Shown here in pieces: positions 16,861-25,874 of a DNA stretch of 53,011 bases. This stretch comes from UBA12202 sp049595035 (GTDB taxonomy: Bacteria; Pseudomonadota; Alphaproteobacteria; Puniceispirillales; UBA1172): assembly GCA_049595035.1 (NCBI GenBank), contig JBMYKD010000014.1, positions 1 through 53,011 on the forward strand, in the 5' to 3' direction. Both the position numbers and the translations under genes were made by a program. Positions within the stretch are counted from its first letter, which is position 1. Each line of letters opens with the position of its first letter. The notes under the pieces are model-generated. The model had not been told where the DNA came from and searched no databases. It saw only the letters and a list, made by a program, of their open reading frames with translations.

Positions 16861-17565
16861 TTATCCATCAGATGGTTTCAATGTTGTGATATCACCTTTC
16901 GGACGTTCGGAATCCAGCATTTCTCCATGAACAACAAAATAAACCTGTTCGGCAATACTGGTGCAGAAATCCCCAATGCGTTCAATATTCTTGGCTATAA
17001 ACAGGGCATTTATGCCTGACGGGTTAGAACCATTTTCCACCATATCACGATAGATGCTTTTATAGACAAGGCTATGCAAAGCATCCAGTTCAACATCACC
17101 TTCCCATACCAGTCTGGCTTTAGTGGCATCACGGCGCGTTAATGCTTCTAGGACATCAACCAGTAAATCTCTGGCCATCTGTGACATGGCATTCAGCTTG
17201 CCCAGAATAGTCAGGTCACTGCCTTCGGTTATCATCATATTGCGGCGTTTAATGATATTTTTGGAATAATCACCAATTCGTTCAAGGAATGACGCAATTT
17301 TGGGGGCAATGATAATATGCCGCAAGTCATTGGCCTGTGGTGCCCTGATGGCAATAATTTCTACGGTTTTGTTATATACCTGATCCTCTAGCTCATCAAT
17401 CAGACGGTCATTGGCGATCAGGCTTTTCAGATCATCATCTTTTTGTTCAAGCCCATCAATGACAGCGATAAACTGGCTCAAAGCCAGATTGCCCATTTTT
17501 GAAATGAGCTGATCCAATTCGTTCAAATCGTCATCAAAGGCCGTACTGATATGTTGCGTTGTCAT
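16861..17565 (-). CDS. phoU: Phosphate transport regulator PhoU
   Basis: A 234-residue protein with two similar three-helix repeats and the PhoU metal-site motifs ('FLERIGDYSKNIIKRR' and 'NIERIGDFCTSIAEQV'). PhoU links the Pst transporter to the PhoR kinase and shuts the regulon off when phosphate is plentiful. An AGGAGA ribosome site precedes the ATG. It is the last gene of the leftward pst run, nine bases after pstB. The order pstS-C-A-B-phoU is standard. Confidence 0.92.
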   Translation of the reverse strand: MTTQHISTAFDDDLNELDQLISKMGNLALSQFIAVIDGLEQKDDDLKSLIANDRLIDELEDQVYNKTVEIIAIRAPQANDLRHIIIAPKIASFLERIGDYSKNIIKRRNMMITEGSDLTILGKLNAMSQMARDLLVDVLEALTRRDATKARLVWEGDVELDALHSLVYKSIYRDMVENGSNPSGINALFIAKNIERIGDFCTSIAEQVYFVVHGEMLDSERPKGDITTLKPSDG

Positions 17566-17574
17566 TTGCTTCTC

Positions 17575-18339
17575 CTAACCAATCTTACCGGAAATATAAG
17601 CTTCGGTCTGTGGGTCTTTCGGGCGCGTGAAAATATCCTTTGTGTCGCCATATTCAATCAGATGCCCAAGGTGGAAATAGGCTGTTTTCTGAGATACCCG
17701 CGCCGCCTGTTGCATAGAATGGGTAACAATGATGATAGAATAACGTGTTTTCAGATCATTAATAAGGTCTTCAATGATTGATGTGGCAATAGGGTCAAGC
17801 GCCGAACATGGTTCATCCATCAGCAATACTTCAGGCTGAACAGCAATAGCACGCGCAATACATAGCCGTTGTTGCTGCCCACCCGAAAGCCCTGTTGCCG
17901 GTTCATGAAGCCGGTCATGAACTTCATTCCATAGCCCAGAACGTTTAAGGCTATCCTCCACGACATCAGATGCTTCGGATTTACTTGTCACCAGACCATG
18001 AATGCGCGGCCCATAGGCAATATTTTCAAAAATGGATTTAGGAAAGGGATTGGGTTTCTGGAATACCATTCCAACCCGTGCGCGCAGAAAGACAGGATCA
18101 AGGGCGGGATTATTGATATTTTCATCCCCCATCATGATATTTCCTTGAACCCGGCAAGATGGGATGACGTCATTCATCCGGTTGAAGCAGCGCAGAAAGG
18201 TTGATTTACCGCATCCGGACGGGCCAATAAAAGACGTCACCTGTTTGTCCAGAATATCAATATTGATGGAATGTAAAGCCTGTTTGGTATCATAATAAAC
18301 ATTGATATCAGAGGCCGAAATTTTAATAGCATCGCTCAT
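17575..18339 (-). CDS. pstB: Phosphate ABC transporter ATPase PstB
   Basis: A 254-residue ABC ATPase with Walker A 'GPSGCGKSTFLRCFNRMND', signature 'LSGGQQQRLCIARAIA' and Walker B 'EVLLMDEPCSALDP'. 'CFNRMND' after Walker A and 'KPNPFPKSIFENIAYGPR' are PstB hallmarks. It powers PstCA in the inner membrane. It sits between pstA and phoU with gaps of about ten bases. Confidence 0.95.
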   Translation of the reverse strand: MSDAIKISASDINVYYDTKQALHSINIDILDKQVTSFIGPSGCGKSTFLRCFNRMNDVIPSCRVQGNIMMGDENINNPALDPVFLRARVGMVFQKPNPFPKSIFENIAYGPRIHGLVTSKSEASDVVEDSLKRSGLWNEVHDRLHEPATGLSGGQQQRLCIARAIAVQPEVLLMDEPCSALDPIATSIIEDLINDLKTRYSIIIVTHSMQQAARVSQKTAYFHLGHLIEYGDTKDIFTRPKDPQTEAYISGKIG

Positions 18340-18351
18340 CTTTAACTCTTT

Positions 18352-19656
18352 CTACCATGTTTTCTCAAGCCGGCGACGAAGGATGACAGCCAGCAAATTC
18401 ATTGAAATTAGAAATATTAGTAACACCATAATGGCTAGGGAAGACCGCTCATAAAAAGCACGTTCCGCACTATCTGACCATATAAATATCTGTACGGGCA
18501 GGGCTGTTGCTGGGTCAGTAAGCGAGGTGGGAACCTCAACAACAAATGCTACCATCCCTATCATTATAAGTGGCGCAGTTTCCCCTAATGCCTGTGCTAA
18601 TCCGATGATTGTTCCGGTAAGAATGCCGGGGGCTGCTTGCGGCAACACATGATCAAGGGCAGCCTGCATCCGTGACGCACCAACACCGAGGGCGGCATCC
18701 CTGATCGATGTAGGAACAGCACGGATAGAGGCACGAGTAGCAATAATGATAGTTGGCAGGGTCATTAATGCCAGTACCATGCCGCCTACAAGCGGGGCTG
18801 AACGTGGCATATTAAAGAAGCCTAGAAATACAGATAAACCAAGAAGACCAAAAACAATAGATGGTACCGCTGCCAGATTATTGATATTGACTTCGATCAG
18901 ATCGGTGACCCGGCCGGGGCGGGCGAAATATTCGAGATAAATGGCTGCCATTACCGCTAGGGGCAAAGCAAGAATAATGGTGACCACTAACGCCATGGCC
19001 GAACCGACAACAGCACCAAGAATACCGGCACTTTCCGGTTCTCTTGAATCAGCTCTTGTGAAAAATGCGGTATTAAACACTAACCGGATATGATCAGATT
19101 TTTCGAGCTGACCTACCCAGCTCAACTGTTTGTCATTCAACCGCCGCATCTGTTCCGGCAGGGATGGATCAAGGCGTCCCTTCATATACATATCAACGTC
19201 ATCAGACGTTTTTATCCAGAAGGTATCATGTGCCAGAAGATCAGGATTTTTTTCAATAGCAAGCCGCAATTCATAACCGGCATTATCCGATATCAGATCA
19301 CCCAGACTTCTTTTATCCATCATGCCAGTGACATCAGGAAAGGATTTGCGAAATGATTTTTTGACTAATCCATCCCAATTGAATGACATAGATTTTTGCG
19401 GGTCTATATCGCCATTCTGATCAATCAGTTCGTTCGCCGGAATATCGATTTGCACCTGTGCTTCAGATTGCAGCAATGCGGTATAACCATTAAGGAAAAT
19501 ATTGGAAATGAGAATAACAAGAAAGCTGATGGCAATGGTGATTGCTGTCAGCCCCGCCCAACGTAAACGCCGTTCTGTCCGATGACGTTTATGAAGAGAT
19601 GACTTAATAATCTCATGCTTTTGCTGTTCTGTCATGGGATTAGCTGGATTATTCAT
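18352..19656 (-). CDS. pstA: Phosphate ABC transporter permease PstA (N-terminally extended)
   Basis: A 434-residue permease. One N-terminal helix (about 32-56) leads into a roughly 150-residue periplasmic region, then the usual permease core with 'ATRASIRAVPTSIRDAALGVGASRMQAALDHVLPQA' (given here as the EAA loop region) and 'ALGETAPLIMIG'. The extension is the DUF3333-like form common in alphaproteobacteria. I start at the ATG at 19656, which overlaps the pstC stop by eight bases and follows GGTGGA; an upstream start would give a longer overlap, and an ATG at 19635 is also possible. Confidence 0.9.
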   Translation of the reverse strand: MNNPANPMTEQQKHEIIKSSLHKRHRTERRLRWAGLTAITIAISFLVILISNIFLNGYTALLQSEAQVQIDIPANELIDQNGDIDPQKSMSFNWDGLVKKSFRKSFPDVTGMMDKRSLGDLISDNAGYELRLAIEKNPDLLAHDTFWIKTSDDVDMYMKGRLDPSLPEQMRRLNDKQLSWVGQLEKSDHIRLVFNTAFFTRADSREPESAGILGAVVGSAMALVVTIILALPLAVMAAIYLEYFARPGRVTDLIEVNINNLAAVPSIVFGLLGLSVFLGFFNMPRSAPLVGGMVLALMTLPTIIIATRASIRAVPTSIRDAALGVGASRMQAALDHVLPQAAPGILTGTIIGLAQALGETAPLIMIGMVAFVVEVPTSLTDPATALPVQIFIWSDSAERAFYERSSLAIMVLLIFLISMNLLAVILRRRLEKTW

Positions 19657-21064
19657 AGCGTCCACCAATTCTGCGGGAAACACTTAAGGCTGCAATATTG
19701 AGGCATAATGTAACAAAGAATAATGTGATGCCGAGGGCAAATGCGGAAAGCGTTTTAACAGAGTCAAACTCTGTATCTCCGGTTAGTAGCATGACAATCT
19801 GAACCGTAACAGTAGTCACGCTATCCAGCGGATTTGCTGTTAACTGTGCACTTACCCCTGCCGCCATAACAACAATCATTGTTTCCCCGATTGCGCGGCT
19901 GATAGCCAGCAGAAAAGCCCCTACAAGACCGGGAAAAGCAGCTGGCAAAACGACTTTAGTAATCATTTCACCGCGGGTGCTACCTAATCCTAATGCACCA
20001 TCACGCAAAGACCGTGGTACTGCTGTAATCACATCATCTGAAAGGGAAGAAATAAAAGGTATAATCATAATGCCCATGACAGCACCAGCGGCTAATGCGC
20101 TTTGTGATGACACATCCATACCGGCAGTCAGACCGATATTGCGAATAAAGGGGCCAACGGTCAGCGCCGCAAAAAAACCATAGACAACCGTAGGTATGCC
20201 GGCAAGAACTTCCAGCGTTGGCTTGACATAATTTCTCACTCTTGGGCTGGCAAACTCAGCCATATATATGGCGGCAAAAAGACCAATGGGAACGGCAACC
20301 AGCATAGCAATGAATGCAATTAACAGGGTGCCAGCCATCACGGGTATCATCCCGAATGACCCGGAGGAGCCGCCAACATCTTCATCTAGTGCTGTTTCTA
20401 CTCCTTCACGCAATGCGACATTGGGCGACCAGTGTGTCCCAAAGAAGAAATCTAGCGGATGATAAAGCGTGAAGAAGCGAATGGCCTCAACAGTTAAGGA
20501 TGCGATGATTCCGATTGTGGTTAGAATGGCTACAATGGCGGCAATCGTGAATATTCGGCGCAGAAAGCTTTCAAAGACTACACGCGCTTTGAATTGCGGC
20601 TTGATTCGGCTTATGGCGAATGCACCACCGATGAAGCTAACAAGAAGCACAAACATATACCGTAACTGGCTCAATCTTGCTGATGCTTCGGCATATTGAT
20701 CGGCCAGATCACGCATCACCTTGTCTTCGGCATCAATTAATCCGGATGAGATATTTTTGATCTGGGCGATTTTTAAATCGATAAAACTTTCCGGTAAATC
20801 CGGATAAGCCACGGAAAGGCTCTGGGTAATAAACTGGTTTTCAAGAGGTTTGGTTAAACTTGTCCAGATCAGAAGGACAATAACAGCTGGAAAAAATGCC
20901 CATATAATCGCGTATCTTCCGTAATAATAAGCCAGCGAATGTGGCTTTGATTGTGTCTTATTGATCTGGAATGATAAGCGTTTTATGGATAAAAAATAGA
21001 TACCCGATGAAATAAGAACAAGCCATATCAGCGATCCGGTAAATGAAGTAAAAAAAGCAGTCAC
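19649..21064 (-). CDS. pstC: Phosphate ABC transporter permease PstC (N-terminally extended)
   Basis: A 471-residue permease starting with GTG. The first 165 residues contain several helices and a charged extramembrane region not found in E. coli PstC; the rest is the permease core, with 'PLDFFFGTHWSP', 'EFASPRVRNYVKP', 'VPRSLRDGALGLGSTRGEM' and 'SRAIGETMIVVMAAG'. It forms the phosphate channel with PstA. A perfect ten-base-pair hairpin separates it from pstS and the ribosome site is weak, so less permease than binding protein is expected. Confidence 0.9.
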   Translation of the reverse strand: MTAFFTSFTGSLIWLVLISSGIYFLSIKRLSFQINKTQSKPHSLAYYYGRYAIIWAFFPAVIVLLIWTSLTKPLENQFITQSLSVAYPDLPESFIDLKIAQIKNISSGLIDAEDKVMRDLADQYAEASARLSQLRYMFVLLVSFIGGAFAISRIKPQFKARVVFESFLRRIFTIAAIVAILTTIGIIASLTVEAIRFFTLYHPLDFFFGTHWSPNVALREGVETALDEDVGGSSGSFGMIPVMAGTLLIAFIAMLVAVPIGLFAAIYMAEFASPRVRNYVKPTLEVLAGIPTVVYGFFAALTVGPFIRNIGLTAGMDVSSQSALAAGAVMGIMIIPFISSLSDDVITAVPRSLRDGALGLGSTRGEMITKVVLPAAFPGLVGAFLLAISRAIGETMIVVMAAGVSAQLTANPLDSVTTVTVQIVMLLTGDTEFDSVKTLSAFALGITLFFVTLCLNIAALSVSRRIGGRYE

Positions 21065-21087
21065 TGGCTATTCTCAATCATAAAGGA

Positions 21088-21115
21088 GGTGTTGCCAATA
21101 AATAATGGCAACACC
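21088..21115 (-). terminator. Hairpin between pstS and pstC
   Basis: GGTGTTGCCA and TGGCAACACC form a perfect ten-base-pair stem with an eight-base loop just after the pstS stop codon. There is no long T-run after it in the leftward direction, so it is more likely an RNA 3'-end stabiliser or partial attenuator than a full terminator. It would raise pstS product over PstCAB. Confidence 0.7.
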
Positions 21116-21133
21116 GTGATAAAGTCAATTTGA

Positions 21134-22162
21134 TTAAAGCGAGTTAAGCGCTTTTACCTGCTCTGCATAATCATCATCTGATAGCGGCACCAGACCGGCC
21201 GGGAATAGATAACCATCTATGCTCATTGCTTTTTCGGAAACAAATTCAGTGATAAACGCCTTCATGCCGGGAACAACACCAACATGTTGTTTTTTAACAT
21301 AGAAGAATAGTGGACGGGCGCCCGGATATTCGTAAGACGCAATGTTGTCAAAGTTAAGTTCGACGCCATCAATCACCGATGCTTGTACTTTATCACGATT
21401 CTGATCAAAGAATGAATATCCAAAGATGCCAAACATTTCAGGCCCGGCTACCAGTTTTTCGATCATTAAGGTATCGTTTTCACCCATTTCGATAGCTAAA
21501 CCATCTTCACGGATATTTTTATAACCCTTGCCGTCAAGTCCTAGCTTTTTCCAGCCGGCCTTCATGAATAATGCACCCATAGCATCACGGGTGCCTGAGG
21601 TAGGGGGAGGGATCATGATAGAAATTGGCTGCGCCGGAAGGTTAGCGGATTCGCCACCCATATTAACAACAAACTGATCAACTTCTGCCCAGGTTGTTAG
21701 CTTATTTGCTTCCATTGCGCTGTTTGATTTATCTGTCATGCCGCCACCGGGAAGTTCAGCAGCCAGTGCAGCGGCAATATGCGCGATAGAGATATTAAAC
21801 TTTGCTGAAGCGTTTGAGTTTGAAAATGCTAGACCATCATTACCCACGACGAATTCCTGAAATTCAACGCCATTTGAAGCACATAATTCGGCTTCACCAG
21901 ATTTCATGGCTCGTGATGCATTTGTAATATCGGGATGTTCAAGACCAATTCCGGCACAGAATAATTTCATGCCGCCACCAGTACCGGTAGATTCAATCAC
22001 TGGTGTTTTAAAACCACTGCTCTGACCAAATTTTTCAGCAACAATGGTAGAAAAAGGATATACTGTCGATGAGCCAACAATAGAAATCTGGTCACGCGCA
22101 TGGGCAACGCCAACAAGTGAGGCAGATAAGGTCAGGCCAGCAATGAAATGTATAATTCGCAT
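21134..22162 (-). CDS. pstS: Phosphate-binding periplasmic protein PstS
   Basis: A 342-residue exported protein: signal peptide MRIIHFIAGLTLSASLVGVAHA, given only to show a hydrophobic core and AHA cleavage site, then 'ISIVGSSTVYPFSTIVAEKF' and 'IESTGTGGGMKLFCAG', the phosphate-cradling loops, and 'PPPTSGTRDAMG'. It captures phosphate for PstCAB. The ATG at 22162 is preferred because GGAG precedes it; an in-frame ATG four codons upstream would use that GGAG as coding sequence. A Pho box and -10 element lie just upstream, so it should be strongly induced on phosphate starvation. Confidence 0.92.
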   Translation of the reverse strand: MRIIHFIAGLTLSASLVGVAHARDQISIVGSSTVYPFSTIVAEKFGQSSGFKTPVIESTGTGGGMKLFCAGIGLEHPDITNASRAMKSGEAELCASNGVEFQEFVVGNDGLAFSNSNASAKFNISIAHIAAALAAELPGGGMTDKSNSAMEANKLTTWAEVDQFVVNMGGESANLPAQPISIMIPPPTSGTRDAMGALFMKAGWKKLGLDGKGYKNIREDGLAIEMGENDTLMIEKLVAGPEMFGIFGYSFFDQNRDKVQASVIDGVELNFDNIASYEYPGARPLFFYVKKQHVGVVPGMKAFITEFVSEKAMSIDGYLFPAGLVPLSDDDYAEQVKALNSL

Positions 22163-22193
22163 AATAAACTCCATAAATTACAAGGTAAGGATG

Positions 22194-22227
22194 TTTATAG
22201 AGTCGGAATATTTCAGTAATATTGCAG
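22194..22227 (-). promoter_or_regulatory. PhoB-dependent pstS promoter (degenerate Pho box plus -10)
   Basis: On the leftward strand CTGCAAT-ATTA-CTGAAAT (22227-22210) matches the Pho box layout of two CTGTCAT-like heptamers four AT-rich bases apart. Ten bases further lies TATAAA (22199-22194), the spacing expected for a PhoB-activated -10. The start codon of pstS follows 31 bases on. Confidence 0.65.
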
Positions 22228-22252
22228 AAAGACAGATTTTATATCATTTTTT

Positions 22253-22954
22253 TTATTCAGGCTCTTTCAAGGCATAGCCACTGCCTCTTACTGTCCTGAT
22301 CAGATCCGGATAATCTGATCCGTCCTGACGGTGATTCAGGGCTTTCCGCAATCGGCTAAAATGCACATCTACTGTCCGGTCTTCGATAAAAATACCATGA
22401 CCCCAGACGTGATCTAATACCTGCACCCGGCTAAACACCTGACCGGGGCGTTCCATCAGAAGGGAAAGGATACGAAACTCCTTGGGGCCAAGATTGATAA
22501 GTTTCCCATCCCGTTCGACTGTTTTTTTCCCGGGATAAAGTTTGATATCAGCAAACTCAACAATATCATGCATCAATACAGGACGGGCTCGCCGCAATAC
22601 GGCACGGACTCTTGCAATCAATTCTTTGGGTGAAAAGGGTTTGGTCATGTAATCATCGGCGCCGATATCCAGTCCCAGTGTTCGGTCACCTTCTTCGCCT
22701 CTGGCACTCAGCATAATGACAGGGATCATTTTTGTTTCTGACATCCCGCGTAAGGCGCGGCAGACTTCAATGCCGGACATATGTGGCATCATCCAGTCAA
22801 GAATAATGATATCAGGTAACAGCTCTTCAGCCAGATCAAAGGCCTGCTGTCCATCTTTGGCTGTTGTGACCGAAAATCCGGCCTGTTGCAAATTAAAGGA
22901 AATCAATTCCAGCTGATGGGGTTCATCATCGGCAATTAGAACTCTGATTGTCAT
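22253..22954 (-). CDS. phoB: Phosphate response regulator PhoB
   Basis: A 233-residue OmpR-class regulator. The receiver domain has the acidic pair at D9-D10-E11, phosphoacceptor D53 in 'IILDWMMPHMSG' and K in 'DDYMTKPFSPKEL'. The winged-helix DNA-binding domain follows (about 135-228; 'LGPKEFRILSLLMERPGQVF', 'VWGHGIFIEDRTVDVHFSRL'). I start at the ATG at 22954, with AAGG just before it, because the receiver fold begins here. It lies between phoR and pstS, an unusual place, and has its own Pho box upstream, implying positive autoregulation. Confidence 0.93.
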   Translation of the reverse strand: MTIRVLIADDEPHQLELISFNLQQAGFSVTTAKDGQQAFDLAEELLPDIIILDWMMPHMSGIEVCRALRGMSETKMIPVIMLSARGEEGDRTLGLDIGADDYMTKPFSPKELIARVRAVLRRARPVLMHDIVEFADIKLYPGKKTVERDGKLINLGPKEFRILSLLMERPGQVFSRVQVLDHVWGHGIFIEDRTVDVHFSRLRKALNHRQDGSDYPDLIRTVRGSGYALKEPE

Positions 22955-23030
22955 CAACCTTGCCTCAACACTGATATGTTCCATAATATCTGACTATAAA
23001 TGTTGCGTTTTTCAAAAGTAACGCCAAAAC

Positions 23031-23048
23031 ATGACAGTAATGTGACAT
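23031..23048 (-). promoter_or_regulatory. Pho box upstream of phoB
   Basis: Leftward strand ATGTCAC-ATTA-CTGTCAT is a near-consensus PhoB site. It lies 76 bases before the phoB start, between phoR and phoB. The -10 element at the expected distance (TACTTT) is poor; a better TATAGT lies further down. Confidence 0.7.
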
Positions 23049-23071
23049 TAACATTCATCTTGGCTCACCAG

Positions 23072-24109
23072 TTATTCTGACTTAGTGAAATATGGTAAGA
23101 CCACAGAAAATACGGTTTCCTTTTTGGGTTCGCTATGAATGGTCAATTGACCGCGATGCTTGCTGACAATATGTTTCACAATAGCCAGCCCTAATCCGGT
23201 TCCGCCTAATTGGCGCGACCGGCCCTTATCAACGCGATAAAACCGTTCTGTTAATCTGGGAATATGTTTTTCTTCAATGCCTTCACCCTGATTAGTGATA
23301 TTAATCACCAGCTGTCCAGACGCATTATCCCGCATATCAACATGAATGGGAGATGCCGGAAAACTATATTTAAGCGCGTTATCTAGCAGATTGTGAAATA
23401 CTTCCATGATTTCATCATTCTCACCTCTGATAATAGGGTCATCCGTCTGATCAATCCGATGATCCCTGAAGCGAATATCATGCCCTGTTTTCAATGCGCG
23501 ATTGGACAGGGTATTGATTGTGGCATTGAGCATGGATTTGATGAAAACTTTCCCTTCCGGGATGATATGTTCATCAACTTCCACTTTGGATAGGGACATT
23601 AAATCATCTATCAGGCGTGACATACGCTTTGCCTCTTCGTCCATGATTTTCAAAAATCGGTCATGCATGGATTGATCAAGTTCAGATGTGTTTTGCATGG
23701 TTTCAATAAAACCAATTAAACTGGTCAGAGGTGAGCGCAACTCATGGCTTACATTGGCAATAAAATCACGCCGCATCTTTTCAAGATTATGTTGAAGGGT
23801 CATATCCATTAACAGAACAATCACCTTGTCATCGCCCCAGGCCATCATGCGCCCTCTGATATGGCGATAATGATTTATTTTTGGCGTAGCGGTAAAATCA
23901 ACAACTTTACCTGTTTTAATGCAGGTGATGAATTCTTCTGAAAATCCGGCAGAATCAATCTTTTGATCAAGAGATGAACCTGTGAGAAAATCACCAAGCA
24001 ACCTTATGCCGGCCGCATTTGCTTCGGTTATGATCATATTATGATCGATTTCTAATAAAGCATCATCAACCAGCAACCCGAGTTTTTCAGTCAAATCAGC
24101 TCTGTTCAT
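23072..24109 (-). CDS. phoR: Phosphate sensor histidine kinase PhoR (no membrane anchor)
   Basis: A 345-residue kinase with a PAS-like domain (about 10-105), HisKA with H122 in 'FIANVSHELRSPLTSL', N-box 'HNLLDNALKYS', and G-boxes 'TERFYRVDKGRSRQLGGTGL'. Placement beside phoB and the pst genes identifies it. The usual N-terminal membrane helices are absent: the first 25 residues are charged, and an in-frame TAA lies five codons upstream of the ATG, so the start is not misplaced. The kinase should be cytosolic or held to the membrane by Pst/PhoU. It follows the MBL-fold gene after 84 bases. Confidence 0.9.
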   Translation of the reverse strand: MNRADLTEKLGLLVDDALLEIDHNMIITEANAAGIRLLGDFLTGSSLDQKIDSAGFSEEFITCIKTGKVVDFTATPKINHYRHIRGRMMAWGDDKVIVLLMDMTLQHNLEKMRRDFIANVSHELRSPLTSLIGFIETMQNTSELDQSMHDRFLKIMDEEAKRMSRLIDDLMSLSKVEVDEHIIPEGKVFIKSMLNATINTLSNRALKTGHDIRFRDHRIDQTDDPIIRGENDEIMEVFHNLLDNALKYSFPASPIHVDMRDNASGQLVINITNQGEGIEEKHIPRLTERFYRVDKGRSRQLGGTGLGLAIVKHIVSKHRGQLTIHSEPKKETVFSVVLPYFTKSE

Positions 24110-24193
24110 GCTTGTGCCTGCTTTAGAAAATCACCTCTTTATCCTATCCTAAATATGTAACAGATGAAAAATAATTATCATGCTATCTGTTAA

Positions 24194-24982
24194 CTAAATG
24201 ATGATACGCATCTGATCTCTGGCAAAATCTATGCCTTCCGGTAACATGGATTGCATCTGATCAAGCATATCATCGGTGCGGAAAGGGGCGTGGTGAGTGA
24301 TGATCATGGATTTTATGTCGGCTTCATTAAAGAATGTGATCCCCTGTTCAATGGAAGAATGCCCCCATCCCGCTTTTGTTCGTAGTTCGTCTTGAGTATA
24401 CATGCCATCCCATACCACCAGGTCTGCACCAGATGTGAAATCTGCCAATGCAGGAAATTGGGTTTGGTTATATTCATTATCGGTAAGATAACAGAATGTC
24501 TTACCATCATTTTTAATTCTATATCCATAGCACCCACCGGGATGTTGCAGTTCAATCCAGTCAAGCTGAAAGTCCTTTTCAACGCTTTTCTTTACGACTG
24601 AGATATCCTCACATATCAAATTGGGCAGGGCGTTTATGATATCGACTGAAAAATATCTGCCTGAAAAAGTGGTGTGTAACATTTCCCGCAAATGATGCCG
24701 GTTTCCAAGGGCGCTGGATAGTCTGATATGATGATCCTGATTAAAAATATGTGAATTGAAAGGTAGCCCCTGAATATGATCATGATGCCAATGGCTGAAA
24801 AAAATCAGTTTATCAGTATTGCTATCAGCTAATGAGATATCTTTAAAGCCACTACCCGTATCAAAAAATAGCTGATATCCATCAAATTGAAGTTCAAAAC
24901 ATGACGTGTTGCCGCCATATGCAATGGTATCTCTTGACGGTGATGGTATTGAGCCGCGACTTCCATGAATAGTGATTTTCAT
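24194..24982 (-). CDS. Metallo-beta-lactamase-fold hydrolase (PhnP/phosphodiesterase-like)
   Basis: A 262-residue MBL-fold protein with the metal motif H64-W-H66-H67-D68-H69 ('FSHWHHDHIQGLPF'), a metal-bridging Asp in 'FCYLTDNEY', and a late His in 'MIITHHAP'. 'GSRGSIPSPSRDTIAYGGNT' at the N-terminus is typical of the branch that includes cyclic-nucleotide phosphodiesterases and PhnP-like phosphodiesterases. The reaction is probably phosphodiester hydrolysis. It lies upstream of phoR on the same strand, so a role in phosphate scavenging is possible but not shown. Cytoplasmic. Confidence 0.8.
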   Translation of the reverse strand: MKITIHGSRGSIPSPSRDTIAYGGNTSCFELQFDGYQLFFDTGSGFKDISLADSNTDKLIFFSHWHHDHIQGLPFNSHIFNQDHHIRLSSALGNRHHLREMLHTTFSGRYFSVDIINALPNLICEDISVVKKSVEKDFQLDWIELQHPGGCYGYRIKNDGKTFCYLTDNEYNQTQFPALADFTSGADLVVWDGMYTQDELRTKAGWGHSSIEQGITFFNEADIKSMIITHHAPFRTDDMLDQMQSMLPEGIDFARDQMRIII

Positions 24983-25009
24983 GAAAATATAGCTTTCTTA
25001 TGACAAAGA

Positions 25010-25024
25010 TTTGATCTGATCAAA
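25010..25024. promoter_or_regulatory. 15-bp palindrome between divergent genes
   Basis: TTTGATC-T-GATCAAA is a perfect 7-1-7 inverted repeat, 28 bases upstream of the MBL-fold gene and in the gap shared with the YczE-type gene. It has the same geometry and distance as the palindrome at 6446-6460, but the half-sites differ. A repressor operator is likely. Confidence 0.3.
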
Positions 25025-25138
25025 AAACAGAACCCTATTTCATCATATTAATGGTAATGGTTATCTATGTTTTAACGTTCGCGAAAAAGCGATAGAAAAT
25101 CAATTCATGCTTTTGGTGGATAGGCTGGATGTAATGAT

Positions 25139-25801
25139 ATGTTTGCATTCTTGAAAGTAAAATCTGTTCCCAGTTTATTCTGGAGCGCACCACATCCGTT
25201 GACCATGCGGCCGGCTATGATTTCCCTCATTATGCTAGTGTTGGGATTGGCGCTGTTCGGATTGGGTGAAGCATTATTGATTGCATCTGGTATAGGTGTT
25301 AGCCCATGGACAGTATTGGCACAGGGCTTCACCAATATCACGAACTGGAGCATTGGGTTTTCTACATTTGTGGTAAGTGTGTCTGTCCTGATAACATGGT
25401 TTCCGTTACGGCAAATTCCGGGTATAGGGACTATTCTGAACATTCTGATCATCGCCTTGGTTATTGATCTGTCATTGCCTTACTTGCCACAATTTGAAAC
25501 GTTATCCTTACAGATCATTGAAGCGCTGGCAGGGGTGATCATCACCGGTATCGGCGGCGGCATCTATCTGATTGCTAAACTGGGGGCCGGGCCCAGAGAT
25601 GGATTGATGACCGGCTTGCAACGCGTGACCAATCTGCCCATAGCAACAGTTCGAAGCGGGATAGAAATGACAGTGGTGATATTGGGATGGATGCTTGGCG
25701 GTGTTGCTGGCATAGGCACGGTTCTCTTTGCTTTTGGTATCGGGCCGTCTGTTGCGGCAAGCATGTATGTATTACAGATGAGTTTTAATAGAAAAGAATG
25801 A
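25139..25801 (+). CDS. YczE/YitT-type integral membrane protein
   Basis: A 220-residue protein with about five to six hydrophobic helices (about 27-48, 58-82, 92-112, 125-145, 165-212). 'GLGEALLIASGIGVSPWTVLAQG' spans the family's opening motif and 'AKLGAGPRDGLMTGLQR' its second, both typical of the YczE family. The function of these proteins is not well established; some act near amino-acid or antibiotic export. The first ATG is used; another at codon 23 is closer to the family start. A short gap leads to the ABC-F gene on the same strand. Confidence 0.7.
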   Translation: MFAFLKVKSVPSLFWSAPHPLTMRPAMISLIMLVLGLALFGLGEALLIASGIGVSPWTVLAQGFTNITNWSIGFSTFVVSVSVLITWFPLRQIPGIGTILNILIIALVIDLSLPYLPQFETLSLQIIEALAGVIITGIGGGIYLIAKLGAGPRDGLMTGLQRVTNLPIATVRSGIEMTVVILGWMLGGVAGIGTVLFAFGIGPSVAASMYVLQMSFNRKE

Positions 25802-25874
25802 CCGATATCATGTTTTTCTAGCCTATTTTTATGCATGCTTCTGTTGACTTTACTGTTAAAGCCGTTAGGGATTC

